64,000 nucleotides of DNA, from assembly GCA_949317995.1 (NCBI GenBank), contig OX439041.1, positions 11,544,001 through 11,608,000 of the forward strand. The letters are read 5' to 3'. The notes beneath the pieces are model-generated. The model was not told where the DNA came from and made no database searches. It saw only the letters and a program-made list of their open reading frames with translations. The number at the start of each line of letters is the position of its first letter. The first letter of the stretch is position 1. Source of the DNA: Acholoe squamosa (lineage: Eukaryota > Annelida > Polychaeta > Phyllodocida > Polynoidae). Below are positions 33,095 through 44,394 of this stretch, one piece after another. The position numbers and the translations under genes were made by a program.

Positions 33095-33290
33095 GGGGCA
33101 CTTTATTTTCAACCTATTCTTGAGGCGGGGGGGGGCCATTTATTTTCAACCTATTCTCAAGGGGGGGGGCCAAATATTTTGGATGTATTTTTTAGGGAGG
33201 GCCTTTTATTTTTGACCTATTCTTTTCGCCAAAATGCTCACCCCCACTCCTGCCATAAATAATGAATGCTCCCTTAATCAGGTCGTTGCA
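33095..33290 (-). repeat. G-run repeat, inverted copy
   Basis: Reverse-orientation relative of 20864-21050, ending CATAAATAATGAATGCTCCC. Runs of 8-10 G are separated by CCATTTATTTTCAACCTATT. Related but diverged G-rich repeats lie at 33975-34250, 42885-43115, 43590-43805 and 60600-60860. Confidence 0.6.
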
Positions 33291-33974
33291 AATTTTCTGC
33301 TGGGTCCCGCGAGTTTATCAGCGATCTTTGAAATGGTACCTATGTTGAAATTGGCAATTCTGGCTTTTGAGGTTTCCCATAATACACCACGTTCTAGGTT
33401 TCCTGTCCGTACCACCAGTGTGGGGGTCATGTGACCTGGTATTATCCAATTAATGCATTATTATGATTTGGGTGTTGCAGCGGTGTGTGCAAAAGTTGAT
33501 GAGACAGAGCCAAATAAAATGTCCTTTCCTACTCATAATTTTCTGTTCTGACACCCAAAGATATGCCAATTAGGAGACATGATACTTGTCATCAATCTCT
33601 TAGGGATTGAATACATTCCGAGATTGAACAGAAGGTCAAAAAGTTGAAAAAAAAAATCCATAGCTGCGCTGATTGTAGCAGGTGTGCTCTTTTACCCTGG
33701 TGGTGCTGGACAGGAAACCTTTGCAGGCAGAGTGAAACCTCAATAGGGGGAATGCTAGCCCCCCTTTGATATTAAACATGAGATTTGCGCCAGGTGGGTA
33801 TTGCAAACTATACCAGCCAGAAAAAGACCCAGTACACATCCCACTTCAATCAGATTCTTATCTAGATCAAAAAGGGCAATAAAACAAGTAACTGGAATAC
33901 ACATCCAATTAAATGTATAGACTGTTCACCGGTTTCAAATCCTGTGCTTTATCTCATGGTTTCACGCAGCCCAC

Positions 33975-34250
33975 AGTCAGGTGAAAAAAATTCCGACCCA
34001 CCCCTCTTAAGGGGGTAAATTTTTTTTGACCCCCCATAAGGGACGAAAATCACGTGCAAATGTGCCCTTTTAACCTATAATAACGCGCTGTGTTTTCCGC
34101 TGAAAACAGGTGGATTTTTTTTTACCCCCCCCCATCAGAGGGGTTGAAAAAATTCTGACTCGCCTGGTCAAGGGGTTGAAAAAATTCTGACCCCCCCTCA
34201 AACCCACCAGCCTCCCCCCCTTGTTGTTAAAAAATGATCACTCCCTTACT
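33975..34250. repeat. G/C-run repeat with CATCACTCCCT end
   Basis: Blocks of TTTTTTTGACCCCCC and GGGGTTGAAAAAATTCTGAC alternate, ending TTAAAAAATGATCACTCCCT. It matches 60595-60860 in the other orientation. No coding. Confidence 0.5.
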
Positions 34251-34720
34251 TCAGACTCATCTAGCTCCATGGACATTCAAATCTCAACATTCTCTGACAT
34301 ATATCAATATAGTATTAATATAGTCATCCAACATCCAAATATATGCAGATATAGATTGAGAAATGTACCAGGTATGGGTACTTTGTCAGTGACCCTAGAA
34401 TCAAACACTACAAAGAGGGAAATCTGCATGGAACCTGACTGAGAGCTGCGTGAATCCACAATCTGGCATATACATAAGTTCTATCAAGGGTATACAGTAG
34501 ATGGTGTTAGTGTCGACCATGCCAAATTGCTCCTGCTACAGGGTAGCAGATCAACGCGGCCCTCTAGGGTAGGGTGGGGTAAGACGCCCTTAATTTACAA
34601 ATGTGTCATTTATAAGAAATTCATGGCTGCTTCCAGAATACTTTTTTCAACAATCAAAGGATGGAACGATATTTTCTTCATCCGCAAAAGCTTGTCAGCT
34701 CTGCCCCGTAGATTGTTACA

Positions 34721-34899
34721 TGATTGATTGATTTGTGTTTTACAGCACTTTAGCGGCACTAAGTGGCTATCCCGTGCTTCACAGGTTGATAATTTAACAG
34801 AGGAATGTGTCAGTGCCCGCGCATATGTGCACCACACACATCCTGAGGGGATAGGAAAGAGGAGATATAGACCCTTTTAAGTGGGCTAGGGAAGTCCGC
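34721..34899 (-). mobile_element. SINE family A body with tail B, 13-bp TSD
   Basis: Reverse copy. The body is the same as family A, but the 3' part is tail B (sense: AGGTTGATAATTTAACAG complement, then TTTAGCGGCACTAAGTGGC complement and (AATC)n). Duplication GTAGATTGTTACA at 34708-34720 and 34900-34912. Confidence 0.9.
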
Positions 34900-35385
34900 G
34901 TAGATTGTTACAGTAAATCATGTATGAAAAAAAAAAAAAAGTGGATGCTGGGGTAAAAGGCCCACAACCTTTGGGATAAAAGGCCCACATGCACAATAAA
35001 GAGAATCATAATTGGAATAAAAGCTCCATTTAGATTTTTGGCATTAAAAAAGAAGCTCAAGTTAATATTCACGAACTACTGCTGAGATTTGGACATTCTA
35101 AATCACCTAAAGCAGCATTTTTTCGATAATTCATATTGAAGTCCAAGGGGTGATAGGGTAGGATAAGCTAAAATACCCTAATAGCATGTAACTGAGCTAG
35201 TTCTAAGAGAATAAACTCTAATTAATGCATATTTTTCACATTAATCAAGAGATGGAACAATGTATCATACTTGTGAAATAGGTAGTCAGCCTAGCCTTAT
35301 GGAATATTCCAAAAGAATGCTTGACAAAAAGTGGGGCATTTTGCCCCGTAGGTTGAAAGGCTGGGGTAAAAGCCCAAAGCGATGG

Positions 35386-35568
35386 TTGATTGATTGATTG
35401 ATTTGTGTTTTACAGCACTTTAGCGGCACTAAGTGGCTATCCCGTGCTTCACAGGTTGATAATTTAACAGAGGAATGTGTCAGTGCCCGCGCATATGTGC
35501 ACCACACACATCCTGAGGGGATAGGAAAGAGGAGATATAGACCCTTTTAAGTGGGCTAGGGAAGCCCG
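35386..35568 (-). mobile_element. SINE family A body with tail B, 13-bp TSD
   Basis: Nearly identical to the copy at 34721-34899. Target duplication CCCAAAGCGATGG at 35373-35385 and 35569-35581. Confidence 0.9.
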
Positions 35569-35710
35569 CCCAAAGCGATGGGGCAAAAGGCCCATGGATC
35601 TGATGATAAGATGAGGTTCATCTCAAAAGCCCATGTAGGTATTGGAACAAAGTGTAAGGTAAATAAAATGTATCTTTATGACCTACCCTTCACCCCTTTA
35701 ACTCATTGAG

Positions 35711-35808
35711 GGCTAGCATCGACTATAGTCGACACCATGGTAGGCCTAGCATCGACTATAGTCGACACCATGGCAGGCCTAGCATCGACTATAGTCGATG
35801 CCTGTTAT
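35711..35808. repeat. three units of CATCGACTATAGTCGA palindrome
   Basis: Tandem units of about 38 bp, each AGCATCGACTATAGTCGA followed by a CCATGG…AGGCCT segment. Each unit contains a perfect 14-16-bp palindrome. Confidence 0.75.
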
Positions 35809-35999
35809 ATAGGATTAGTATAGGAATTGAAAATAGGCTCGTCCTCTAGGAACTATACTTTTTTCAGAGGCCGTCCCCATGGCCAGGGCAACAATTTTTG
35901 CTCTGCCCTTAAAGGGTTAAGGCTTTATCTAATAATACCTCACCTCATACTTTTAACCCATTTAACTTGCTACCCAAAAATCCATGCATATTTCAGGAC

Positions 36000-38328
36000 C
36001 CTTTTATTTCTAATTATCTCAAATTGAGCATGATGATCTTTAATAACAGTTATAAAATTTTGAATGTCTGATAAGTTAACTATTTCTCATCCAATCATAA
36101 TGAAAACCTACAAAGGAGATCTACTTGAAGTTATCCTTACTTTCAAGTGCTAAATGGCTGCATACAACAAGTACCTTGGTTATGAGGGCTAAAGGGCCTC
36201 TTACCTTCCTCCTACATTGACGGCGGGTGGGCCGACTAGCTACAGGGGCATGGTGAGTTCTCTCTTACTCACTGCAGAGTGTACCTCAAGATTTGAAATG
36301 CTATAGAAGGTGTTTGGTTAATTTTTTCATTGCAATATTTATGGGATATCTAAATACACTATCTCTCTATGCATATCTCTGATTTCTAAGCTCTTGGAAC
36401 CGTTTTTCAATTTAAAAACAGTACAATTGTGAGAGGTGTTTCTGCCCCCTCAATAGGCCTATGGGGCTGCAGGGGCTGGATGGGTAAGTAGCCACTGTAG
36501 CCTAGGGTAGGCACTTACCTAACCCCAGTGCATGGTTCTGCTGCAGTAGAGGTGTGAAACTGTGATAAAGCTGAAACTGGGGAGTGCTAAACTCTCCTTT
36601 TTTTGCAAGCGCATTGTGTAGCTATTTATTGGAGGATCTTAACAAACATGGGCTCATTTTAAAGGGATTGATTAGGGGTTTAATAAGAATCTATTTGAGA
36701 AATAATTGATTCAGATAAACATCCCATTCCCCCCAAGTGAAGTAACCCCATAACTTTGAAATCATTTTTTGGTATAAAGGCCAAATCTCACATAAAAGAG
36801 AATAGTTCTCACACTGTCTACAGAAAAAATTGGTTTAGAAACTGTCTAGGTTTTTTCATTTCATAGGGGAACAGGATGTTTGCCAGACCCCAACAAAATT
36901 TGAGCGTGCCATTCGCTATCACCCTTCCACCAGCTTCTCCATGTTAGGTCCTTGTCTGTTTGCTAGAATCCAATCCTATGTATATCATTTATATAGCAAT
37001 GGATAGAGCTGATAAAAATTAGTGGATTTCCTTTTTAAATGAAGTCTTTACATCAATTTAAAGGGAAATTCTGACCAATTAAAGATCTCATATCAACTCC
37101 ATAATTTTGCGCCAATTCTGTGAGATTGCTAAACCGCAGATGATATTAGGTCAAGATAAAATCCCTATAAATTGTTAAATTTTGATATGATACATTGATT
37201 TTCAACCTTTTATGGGGAACTCTTCCATACATGAAAAGAAAATAGTCAAAAATAATGATTTAAGAGATGTAGCCACTCCTGTATCAGATATGCTTGATCA
37301 CAAATCTGGGCCCTATTTAAACTCCTAAGAGTGGCAGAATTTTGGGTTCGATTTGAGGTCTTTGATCATTCATAACTTCCCTTATACTTGGCATAAAGAC
37401 TTCATTTAAAGAGCAAATCCATTTCTTTTGATGAGATCTATCCATTGCTTAAAAGATAAAATGCATGGGACAAAGTCTTGAAAACTAGGTAATTAAGTGC
37501 CTACCTAGGGGTCAACTAGGACGCCATCTAGTGCATCAAACTGATAAAACGATTGTATATCCCAAACATACACCCCTTTGCCTGGCCGAGGATCAGATGA
37601 CGCAGCAAGCAGTACGCCCTCTGTAGGGTGAGTGGGGAGGGATGGCCGTAAACACGGCGCCCATGCGGTAACGGTCACTTCAGAGTTTGCATTTCTTAAG
37701 CCTAATACAGACAAGTAAAGGGTAATCCAAAGAACAGATGATTGTAGTCATGTTGGCCACCATTGTCTGTGTATGTCTGATATGTGTTTTATACCTGTCA
37801 GTATGAAGATAGTTCAATATTGATGAGGATGTTATTTGACAGTTGGCTGGCCAAAATTTGATAATTAGCCAATTCAAGATAGATTTTACACATTTATTTT
37901 ATAGTCCCTGTAGGAACCATTTCTACATATCAATAGTGTAAGACATTATGCATTCAATTCACTAAGAGTGCTCAAAAGTGCTCCAGGTTTAATAGTAGAA
38001 ATACTACTGGAGAAATGGGGTGACTGCCATAGACATATCATTAGACAACACTGGCCATCTTGACCTATTTGGGTGATGTGACCCCTGTGCTGGCTGCTCT
38101 GAGACTGAAACACACAGCCCGGTGCGGCCGCATATATAGCGTGATATATAGGGGGCGCGCAAGTGCTTGCTGCGCCGCCTGGCCGAGGATGGTCGAGGAT
38201 GCCACCCACTAGCGCCACCTCGTGTAAGTGAGCAAACTTATTATGAATGTTGCTTAATATAAGCCCTAAAAAGTAAATCATACACCGTCACCAGACATGA
38301 AATTACTGATCATTTCTCAACAAATTAC
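36000..38328. other. CUSTOS first intron near exon 1, no feature recognised
   Basis: No exon supplying the missing phase was identified. A GC-rich patch with GGCCGAGGAT occurs at 37585 and again at 38180-38200. Confidence 0.4.
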
Positions 38329-38435
38329 GAACATGATACTGCTGCTTCTCGAAGCCTAGCGATGTCTTCATCCTCTGAACTGGAGCTGTCACTGCTGGAA
38401 GAGTCGCTACTGCACGTTTTCATGGAGGCCGCCAT
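38329..38435 (-). CDS. CUSTOS: CUSTOS first coding exon
   Basis: ATG at 38433-38435, giving MAASMKTCSSDSSSSDSSSS then EDEDIARLREAAVSC, donor TTCGTAATTT. Vertebrate CUSTOS also starts MAA, then Ser/Asp repeats, an acidic patch and CREAA, so the start is well supported; the second Met (residue 5) is less likely. The 3' junction leaves 2 nt and does not fit the next recognised exon (see 18421). A weak alternative donor one codon upstream (T then GTTCGT) would fit. Confidence 0.8.
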
Positions 38436-38442
38436 CTTGGAG
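38429..38442 (-). promoter_or_regulatory. YY1-like motif over CUSTOS start codon
   Basis: Minus strand CCAAGATGGCGGCC matches the YY1 consensus AAGATGGCGGC and includes the ATG. YY1 elements at start codons are common in TATA-less animal promoters. Binding itself is inferred. Confidence 0.55.
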
Positions 38443-39179
38443 TGCAGGTAAAACGAGGATTGAATTTATGATGGGCAAGAAAGTAAACTGCATGAATCTT
38501 CCTCCAAAAACGATAAAAACGATGTCAGTATGGTGAGAATGAAGCAATCATATTGTGGACTGAATATTGTATTTTCAATAAATCTGCAAAGGTGGATATA
38601 GATCACTAAGTCTAGTTTCCTTTTTACCATTTTTCTGACATACATTCCATCTTTTCAGATATTTTCTCATGCAAACATAACCATCCTCAGCTGTAAATAG
38701 GTCTTATTTACTGAAGGGTAAAGTGATGAAAATATGTATGAGATAAACTGAAAAGAAAGTCTGTAGATACAACTGTATCAAAGTATTACAATAATTACGG
38801 AGAAGAGATACTGTCATGTCTGTTTTCGTAAGATGAATTCACGTAGTCCGGAGCTCAACTTACATTACTACGCGCCAAAATAAGGTCACGTGACCAAACC
38901 GAAGCCAAGGCTGACTTCGGTTTATTTTCTTTTTTAAGGGATTTCTAACGTTTCTGCCCTCGATCTTGGTATCTGTGAAGGCAGGGCGGCTGGGAATGCC
39001 CCTGCACTCCAGTGGCTTTCTACAGAAGCTTCTCAAAGGACTTATGGCGGCTTGTTGACCGTTGGTTATCTACGTGCAGTGCCGACGCCGCCGTCCCTCG
39101 TGTGGTCTCTGACGGGAAGAAGAAGCCGGGGCCGCCGCTGCCGACTGCTTCAGCCGTCTGGGTGACAACAACCGTCAAC
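38436..39179. promoter_or_regulatory. bidirectional promoter region, CUSTOS / MORC2
   Basis: 744 bp separate the divergent start codons and hold both 5' UTRs. No TATA box is evident. The palindrome GGTCACGTGACC at 38884-38895 is an E-box of the USF/TFEB type. An inverted pair CCGAAG…CTTCGG follows at 38900-38921. CG-rich sequence lies close to the MORC2 start. Confidence 0.65.
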
Positions 39180-39241
39180 ATGTCACAATACGCCGGGCTC
39201 AGTCGAGCTCAGCTGAGCTATGATTACCTTCACACTAACTC
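39180..39241 (+). CDS. MORC2: MORC2 exon 1
   Basis: MSQYAGLSRAQLSYDYLHTN plus 2 nt of Ser, donor TCGTAAGT. Vertebrate MORC2 begins within two residues of the same length and shares (N/S)RAQL and YLHTNS. An in-frame ATG at 39012 could add 56 residues without similarity to the family, so 39180 is chosen. MORC2 is a GHKL-ATPase with a CW zinc finger and chromo-like domain that compacts chromatin in HUSH-dependent silencing of transposons and other loci; those later domains lie outside the window. Confidence 0.92.
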
Positions 39242-39430
39242 GTAAGTCGTAGCATCGATGCTTATTGTGTCATATTGTCCACTGAATGTAAGGGAATAAT
39301 GGTGGTTTGGTTCCCACGGGTTGTGTTCGGGTCGGTGCTCGTTCCTACGGTTGGCGGGACCGGATGGGTGACAGCATCGTCCATCGTAATGATCGTTGTC
39401 ACGTTGATGCCGATGAGGATTGGGGTGAAA

Positions 39431-39884
39431 TCCCGGGGGGGGGGGGGGGGGAACTTCAATTTTTTTTTATACAGGTGTGTGGCTGAACCCACGACAACCC
39501 TTACCCTTGCTAGGACACTCGTTTGTGGGGTTTTTCTTCGAAAGCCTACCCTTGCTAGGGCACTTTTGACTCAATAATAATCCTAGATTTGTTTCAAAAT
39601 GTCTTAAATTTACACTGATTTAAGGATTAGAGAGAAAATTGAATTTGGTTTATGCTATTTTCATGAAAACTGTGCTTATGTCCAAGAAAATTTTGAAATT
39701 TCCTGCGTAAATCGGGTATTTTCCTGAAAGTTGACCCTTGCTAGGGACTTTTGCTCAATAGTAGACCCTTGCTAGGGACATTTGTGGCTGAAACAGGAGG
39801 CTTGCTAGGGACTTTTCCTTGAAAAAGTACCCTTGCCAGCCGCACATATGTGTATACCTTACATAGAGAGTGCCCCCCGGGGGT
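39431..39884. mobile_element. CCCGGGGGG…CCCTTGCTAGGG repeat, copy 1
   Basis: 454-bp repeat in MORC2 intron 1, about 85-90% similar to 56622-57063. Ends are G/C runs: CCCGGGGG… then ACTTCAATTTTTTTTTATAC at the left, and ACATAGAGAGTGCCCCCCGG at the right. Inside, ACCCTTGCTAGGG(A/C)ACTT occurs six or more times. No ORF. Confidence 0.75.
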
Positions 39885-40664
39885 GAAATAAACAGACGCC
39901 AATGTTGACTGAGTTTCGTCTGTGTCATGGGTTGGCCGTCCTACTTTGGTAGGGCTACGAGAGTGGCTAACGCCAATGGAGCTCCTGAAGCATGTCGTAG
40001 TTCCCACACTATTAAACGGCGTCCAGAACATCTGACACTCTCTCTGTCTTTTGCCTGTTATGTAGCCTACATGTAAAAAGGTTCGAATGATGATCCAAAG
40101 TGATGACAGAAACTCCCTCGTAGACGTAGGGAGCGTTCATTATTTATGATTGTGGGACCGATGGCCCCAGGTACCGATGGCCCCAAGACCCAAGTGGGAC
40201 CGATGGCCCTAGAAAATTAGACTGATGGCCCCAACTTTTAAACCAGTTTCCATCCCACATCTATCACCTATCTTCATTAATCATGCATAATTATGACACT
40301 TTCCATGTTACACTTGAATGAAAATTATGTGAAAAAAAATTAAGAAAAAATGTTGAAAAAAAAAATTTAGATGTGCTTTCTAGATCTATATTGAATCCAT
40401 ACATAAACACAATTAAATCACATGTCTTACATATGTTTTAACCATATATTCTATGATTTATATACCATTTTAATAAAATAGAAGAATTCAGTACTGTTGA
40501 GTCCTGTACACACAGCTTTCCTTATTAATAATATAGCAATCACATACAATAACATCAGTACAAATATCACATTTTTTGACATTACAATAACAATGTAATA
40601 CCATATCACATTCAGATCATCACATTCAGATCGCTAGATACATTGACATAGAGAACAATGTCAT

Positions 40665-40946
40665 ATCACATTTCTGTGTCAGAGTCAGTCAGGTTATTCC
40701 CCCTGGATCCAGATGTCAGCTCAGCACAGCTCTGTAGGTACTCGGCAGTGGTGATGTTATGGTGTCTGCGGTTGTACTGCTTCCACAGAGCCTTCATAGG
40801 CCGAGAGATCTGGCTGCTTACAGGAAGAGAGCAATATGTATATCTGGCTATAGTGGCTCCAACACCTGGCTGTTCTGAAGAAAGTACTCACTGTCAGTTT
40901 CTAGAAATTGTCCCTCATACTCACAAACATGTAAGTTTTCATGTAC
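40665..40946 (-). pseudogene. coding-like fragment inside TIR element
   Basis: One minus frame reads VHENLHVCEYEGQFLETDSE then YFLQNSQVLEPL and stops. A second frame continues with QISRPMKALWKQYNRRHHN, then TTAEYLQSCAELTSGSRG and NNLTDSDTEM with TGA. Codon and residue composition look protein-like, with a frameshift between. It is not recognised. Its position inside the inverted ends suggests the end of a transposon ORF, or captured host sequence. Confidence 0.4.
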
Positions 40947-40955
40947 AGCAACATG

Positions 40956-41905
40956 TACCGTAATCTCCCGCGTATAAGGCGCGTCTTATACGTGAATCAG
41001 ATCGTGTGCAGGTCTTATACGCGGGAGGGTAATTGCCTTGAGTTGGGGGTGCGCCTTATATGCGGGGTACCTCCAACTTCCAATCCAGAATGATGTACAC
41101 AGACTCATGTATTTTCTTTAACCAAAGAAAAGGTGTAGTCTATACCATGGTGCTCTGTATACCCTTAAACTGCTGAATGAAGCATAGCATTCTGCTCATC
41201 ATAAAAGTGTTTGGCAATATCTGTTAACCCCACTCACTGAGAGCTTTGTTAATTATATTATTGACCTTTTAATCAAGAGAATCCATGCAACATTATAATC
41301 AATAATCCTACCCTAGTGTGTGCTGCCACCTGGTGTAATGTTCTGATTCCAGAGATGGAAGTCTTCAGGGATTTTCAAGTCATAAATCCCTATACATTCA
41401 TATACAAAATCATCTCTGTGATTCCTAGAATTACACCAGGTGGCAGCACACACTAGGGCAGGATTATTGATTATAATGCTGCATGGATTCTCTTGATTAA
41501 AAGGTCAATAATATAATCAACAAAGCTCTCAGTGAGTGGGGTTAACAGATATTGCCAAACACTTTTATGATGAGCAGAATGCTATGCTTCATTCAGCAGT
41601 TTAAGGGTATACAGAGCACCATGGTATAGACTACACCTTTTCTTTGGTTAAAGAAAATACATGACTAGTTTGGGTGTTGGGTCTAAGTTGAAGTTGAATG
41701 TACCTAGGTACGGTCTACCCTGACACCCTGGGGTGCGCCTTCTACGTGAAACGCACCCCAGCAGTAAGGGGTGCGCCTTATACGCGAGGTCATTCAAAAA
41801 ACCCATTCAGAGGCAGCATGTGCGCCTTCTACGCGGACCTGCCTTCTCTGAGTTGTGGGTGCGCCTTCTACGCGGGCTGCGCCTTCTACGCGGGAGATTA
41901 CGGTA
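40956..41905. mobile_element. palindromic TACCGTAATCTCCCGCG MITE, copy 4, enlarged by fold-back
   Basis: Standard termini at both ends with CGCGTCTTATACG and GCGCCTTCTACGCG motifs, but 950 bp long because a fold-back element (41105-41664) lies inside. Confidence 0.85.
41105..41664. repeat. fold-back: 235-bp arms, 90-bp loop, three mismatches
   Basis: Arms 41105-41339 and 41430-41664 are reverse complements with only three differences that I can find (A versus G on the left-arm strand at each). Arm ends are TCATGTATTTTCTTTAACC and, next to the loop, CCACCTGGTGTAAT. A transcript would form one long duplex. Confidence 0.92.
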
Positions 41906-42617
41906 ATGAGCAAAGCACAAGATATATCCAATCAATCTGACATGTTTATGATTAGCCTACACTATCACTCCTTCAATGGCTTCCATTTCAGCCTGCTGGA
42001 GTAAGGGAGGGGGATTTGAAAATCACCTGGATTATCAATTATTACATGCATTTCTAGTGCTTTGTGTATTTTGAATCTTTAGATATACATTGAGGGAAGT
42101 GTTGATGGAAGCATTGAACCTGACTGTAAGTACTTCTATGAGAATCGGTCACTCTGCCAGATTGGCTGAGTAGATAAACTACCAACAGATACCTTTGGTA
42201 TTTGAGGGTCAGGCCCCTCTGAGGTCGACGGAGTAAGCCTTCAGAGCTCTCTCCTTGCAGACATCACTCTGCTTGCATTTTCCTTTCTCTTTGATTTTTT
42301 TTTTTCAATTTTGATTTTTTTTTTATTTGTTTTTATCTAGCCATTAATAGCAGAAGTTATTTTTCCAGTTTTCAATTTCGTTTTTGCAATATTTCTTCTT
42401 TTTTTTATTGTTTTAATTTTATTATGTAGTCACTACAGTGTGCCCAGTCAGTGCCTGCAAGCTGAAAGGTGTCATAGCTAATCCCCAGGCACCCACCCCC
42501 TGGGCTACCCACTCTGGGTAGGCCTTTGTTATTGTGGCACTAACACCTCGAAACTTGTGCTAAAATACACCAAACATGCTCCATGAGTAGTCATCAACAT
42601 GTAAACATTCATTCTAT

Positions 42618-42619
<2 letters not shown>

Positions 42620-42694
<75 letters not shown>
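42620..42694. repeat. (AT)n microsatellite
   Basis: About 75 bp of alternating AT with one break near the end. Confidence 0.95.
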
Positions 42695-42701
<7 letters not shown>

Positions 42702-42884
42702 GTGAATTATTTCATCAGTCTCATTTTCTGGGGCCATCAGTCCCGGGCCAACTGTCTCTAGGGCCATGAGCCCCGGTACCGGTAGGTACTTACTTATCTC
42801 CCATGCGTGAGTCTGCCTGCCATGGGGGTGTGGGGTGTAATAATTTCTGAAGTCAGGATTTCAACTCTGGTTTCTTTACTAGTT

Positions 42885-43115
42885 CATAAAAACTTTATTT
42901 GTTGGTGGATCATGGCAAATAAAGTATCGGCGTGGGGGGAGGAGGTAAACTTTTGACCCCTTCTTGGTAAAAAAAACCCACAAACCCAAAAACAATGCTT
43001 TACAATAAAATGAAAGGGGTGGGTGACAAAAAATTTCAGACCTAATAAATTGGGGGTGGGTGCATGAAAATCCACCACCCCTCCCATTTGTTACAAAATG
43101 ACTACTCTCTATTCA
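42885..43115. repeat. G-rich repeat related to 60600-60860
   Basis: GTGGGGGGAGGAGGTAAACTTTTGACCCC through TTACAAAATGACTACTCTC resembles the G-rich repeats at 33975 and 60600. A similar one is at 43590-43805 (GGGGCTAAAAAAATGTATCC, ending GATAAATAAGGACCACTCCC). Confidence 0.45.
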
Positions 43116-44156
43116 ATTTGACTGCATTCCCATGCATTGAACAGACAGTTCGCCAGATCGCCTGTTCGACGAATAATTCAAGAGGGCAATTGGACATAAT
43201 TTGATGGGACTGGACTATTGGGGTGATTTTTGAGACACTTCAACAGGTTGGGATAGATGTAAATAACATTTTAAAATAATAATTTCAATGTTTCAGAAAC
43301 CGATTTTTGGCATTCCATGCCATGATTCTATGGCGAAGAGACCGTATCACTAGGCCAAACCTTGGTGTCCTGTCAAATTCAAGAAGATAGGGGTATTATC
43401 ATGTTTGATTTGCATCTGAGTCTGTCCGACCGTCCTGTTCAATTGTGTCACATGATACAAAATTTTGTCCAATTGCCAGACCTGGCAATCCACTGATCTG
43501 TCCAATTGTCCAACAACCTCCCATGCTACTGGTTTCCAAAATGGTTGGACAGTGACAGTTTAAAACCATCTTGAATGTCTTGTGGGGTTGGCCGGGGGGG
43601 GGGCAAATCTCTAGTTTCTATGCTTTAGAAATAAGGGAAGTGGTCAATAGGGGGGGGGGGGGCATAACAATTTTTACCCCTCTCGAGGGGGGAGGGGCTA
43701 AAAAAATGTATCCTCTCTTTAGCAAAAAAGCCAGTGGCTACTATAGATCAAATGCGCCACCCACCACCACCCCACACCCCCTTGATAAATAAGGACCACT
43801 CCCTAAATGAAATGAGTAATCAAAGTCAATCAATATTGACCCCATGATGTTTTGTAAACTTGACTTTTTAGTGTGATCAGTCTGAAATAATGCTGTGCCA
43901 GTAGTGTTACATCTCGATACTCTGCCATGCAAAAATCCTTGTAAATATTGGTCAAATCTGAGATTGGCAGTTTATGAAGTGAAAATAAACTTAATTCTTT
44001 AGAAATTGTCTCCACTGTGAACCTGCCAGATGTGGGGTGGGGGGGGGGTTATTGGGAGTCAGATAAATGGATCTCACTGTAATTGGTGGTTTGATATGAG
44101 AATGAACATTACAGTAATGTTACTTGTTTGCCTGCAAGGGCACCTTATATGCAAAC

Positions 44157-44394
44157 TACCGTAAACTCCCGCGTATAAGACGCGTCCTCTATGCCAAACA
44201 AAATGCTGGGGAGTCTTATAGGATTTTTTCAAGTTGGGGGGGGCGTCTTATACGAGGGGTAATTTTTCTATAGAAATGTACTAATCTTACAAATTTCAGA
44301 ATTAAAATGTGCGTCTTATATGCGAAAATGCATGTGCTGAGTTTGGGGTGCGTCTTATACGCGCGGCGCGTCTTCTACGCGGGAGATTACGGTA
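44157..44394. mobile_element. palindromic MITE, copy 5
   Basis: TACCGTAAACTCCCGCG left end and GCGGGAGATTACGGTA right end; 238 bp. Nearly the same interior as copy 6 at 48224-48460. Confidence 0.85.

Larger units (their letters stand above)
40170..42780. mobile_element. 2.6-kb DNA transposon with GGTACCG…GGCCATCAGTC inverted ends
   Basis: The left end GGTACCGATGGCCCC … GGGACCGATGGCCC … AGAAAATTAGACTGATGG is matched inverted at the right by GGTACCGGGGCTCATGGCCC … GGGACTGATGGCCCCAGAAA … GAGACTGATG over about 70 bp. It contains a coding-like fragment (40665-40946), a nested MITE and an (AT)n tract at 42620-42694. The superfamily is not recognised. Confidence 0.65.

Noticed and set aside
37505-38281. 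Minus frames in the CUSTOS intron as the missing exon
   Set aside because: No block had both good splice sites and the required phase (1 nt in, 1 nt out), nor residues resembling the family.
39012-39179. N-terminal extension of MORC2 from an upstream in-frame ATG
   Set aside because: The 56 extra residues have no similarity to MORC2, and 39180 gives the family's usual length before RAQL…HTNS. It cannot be fully excluded.
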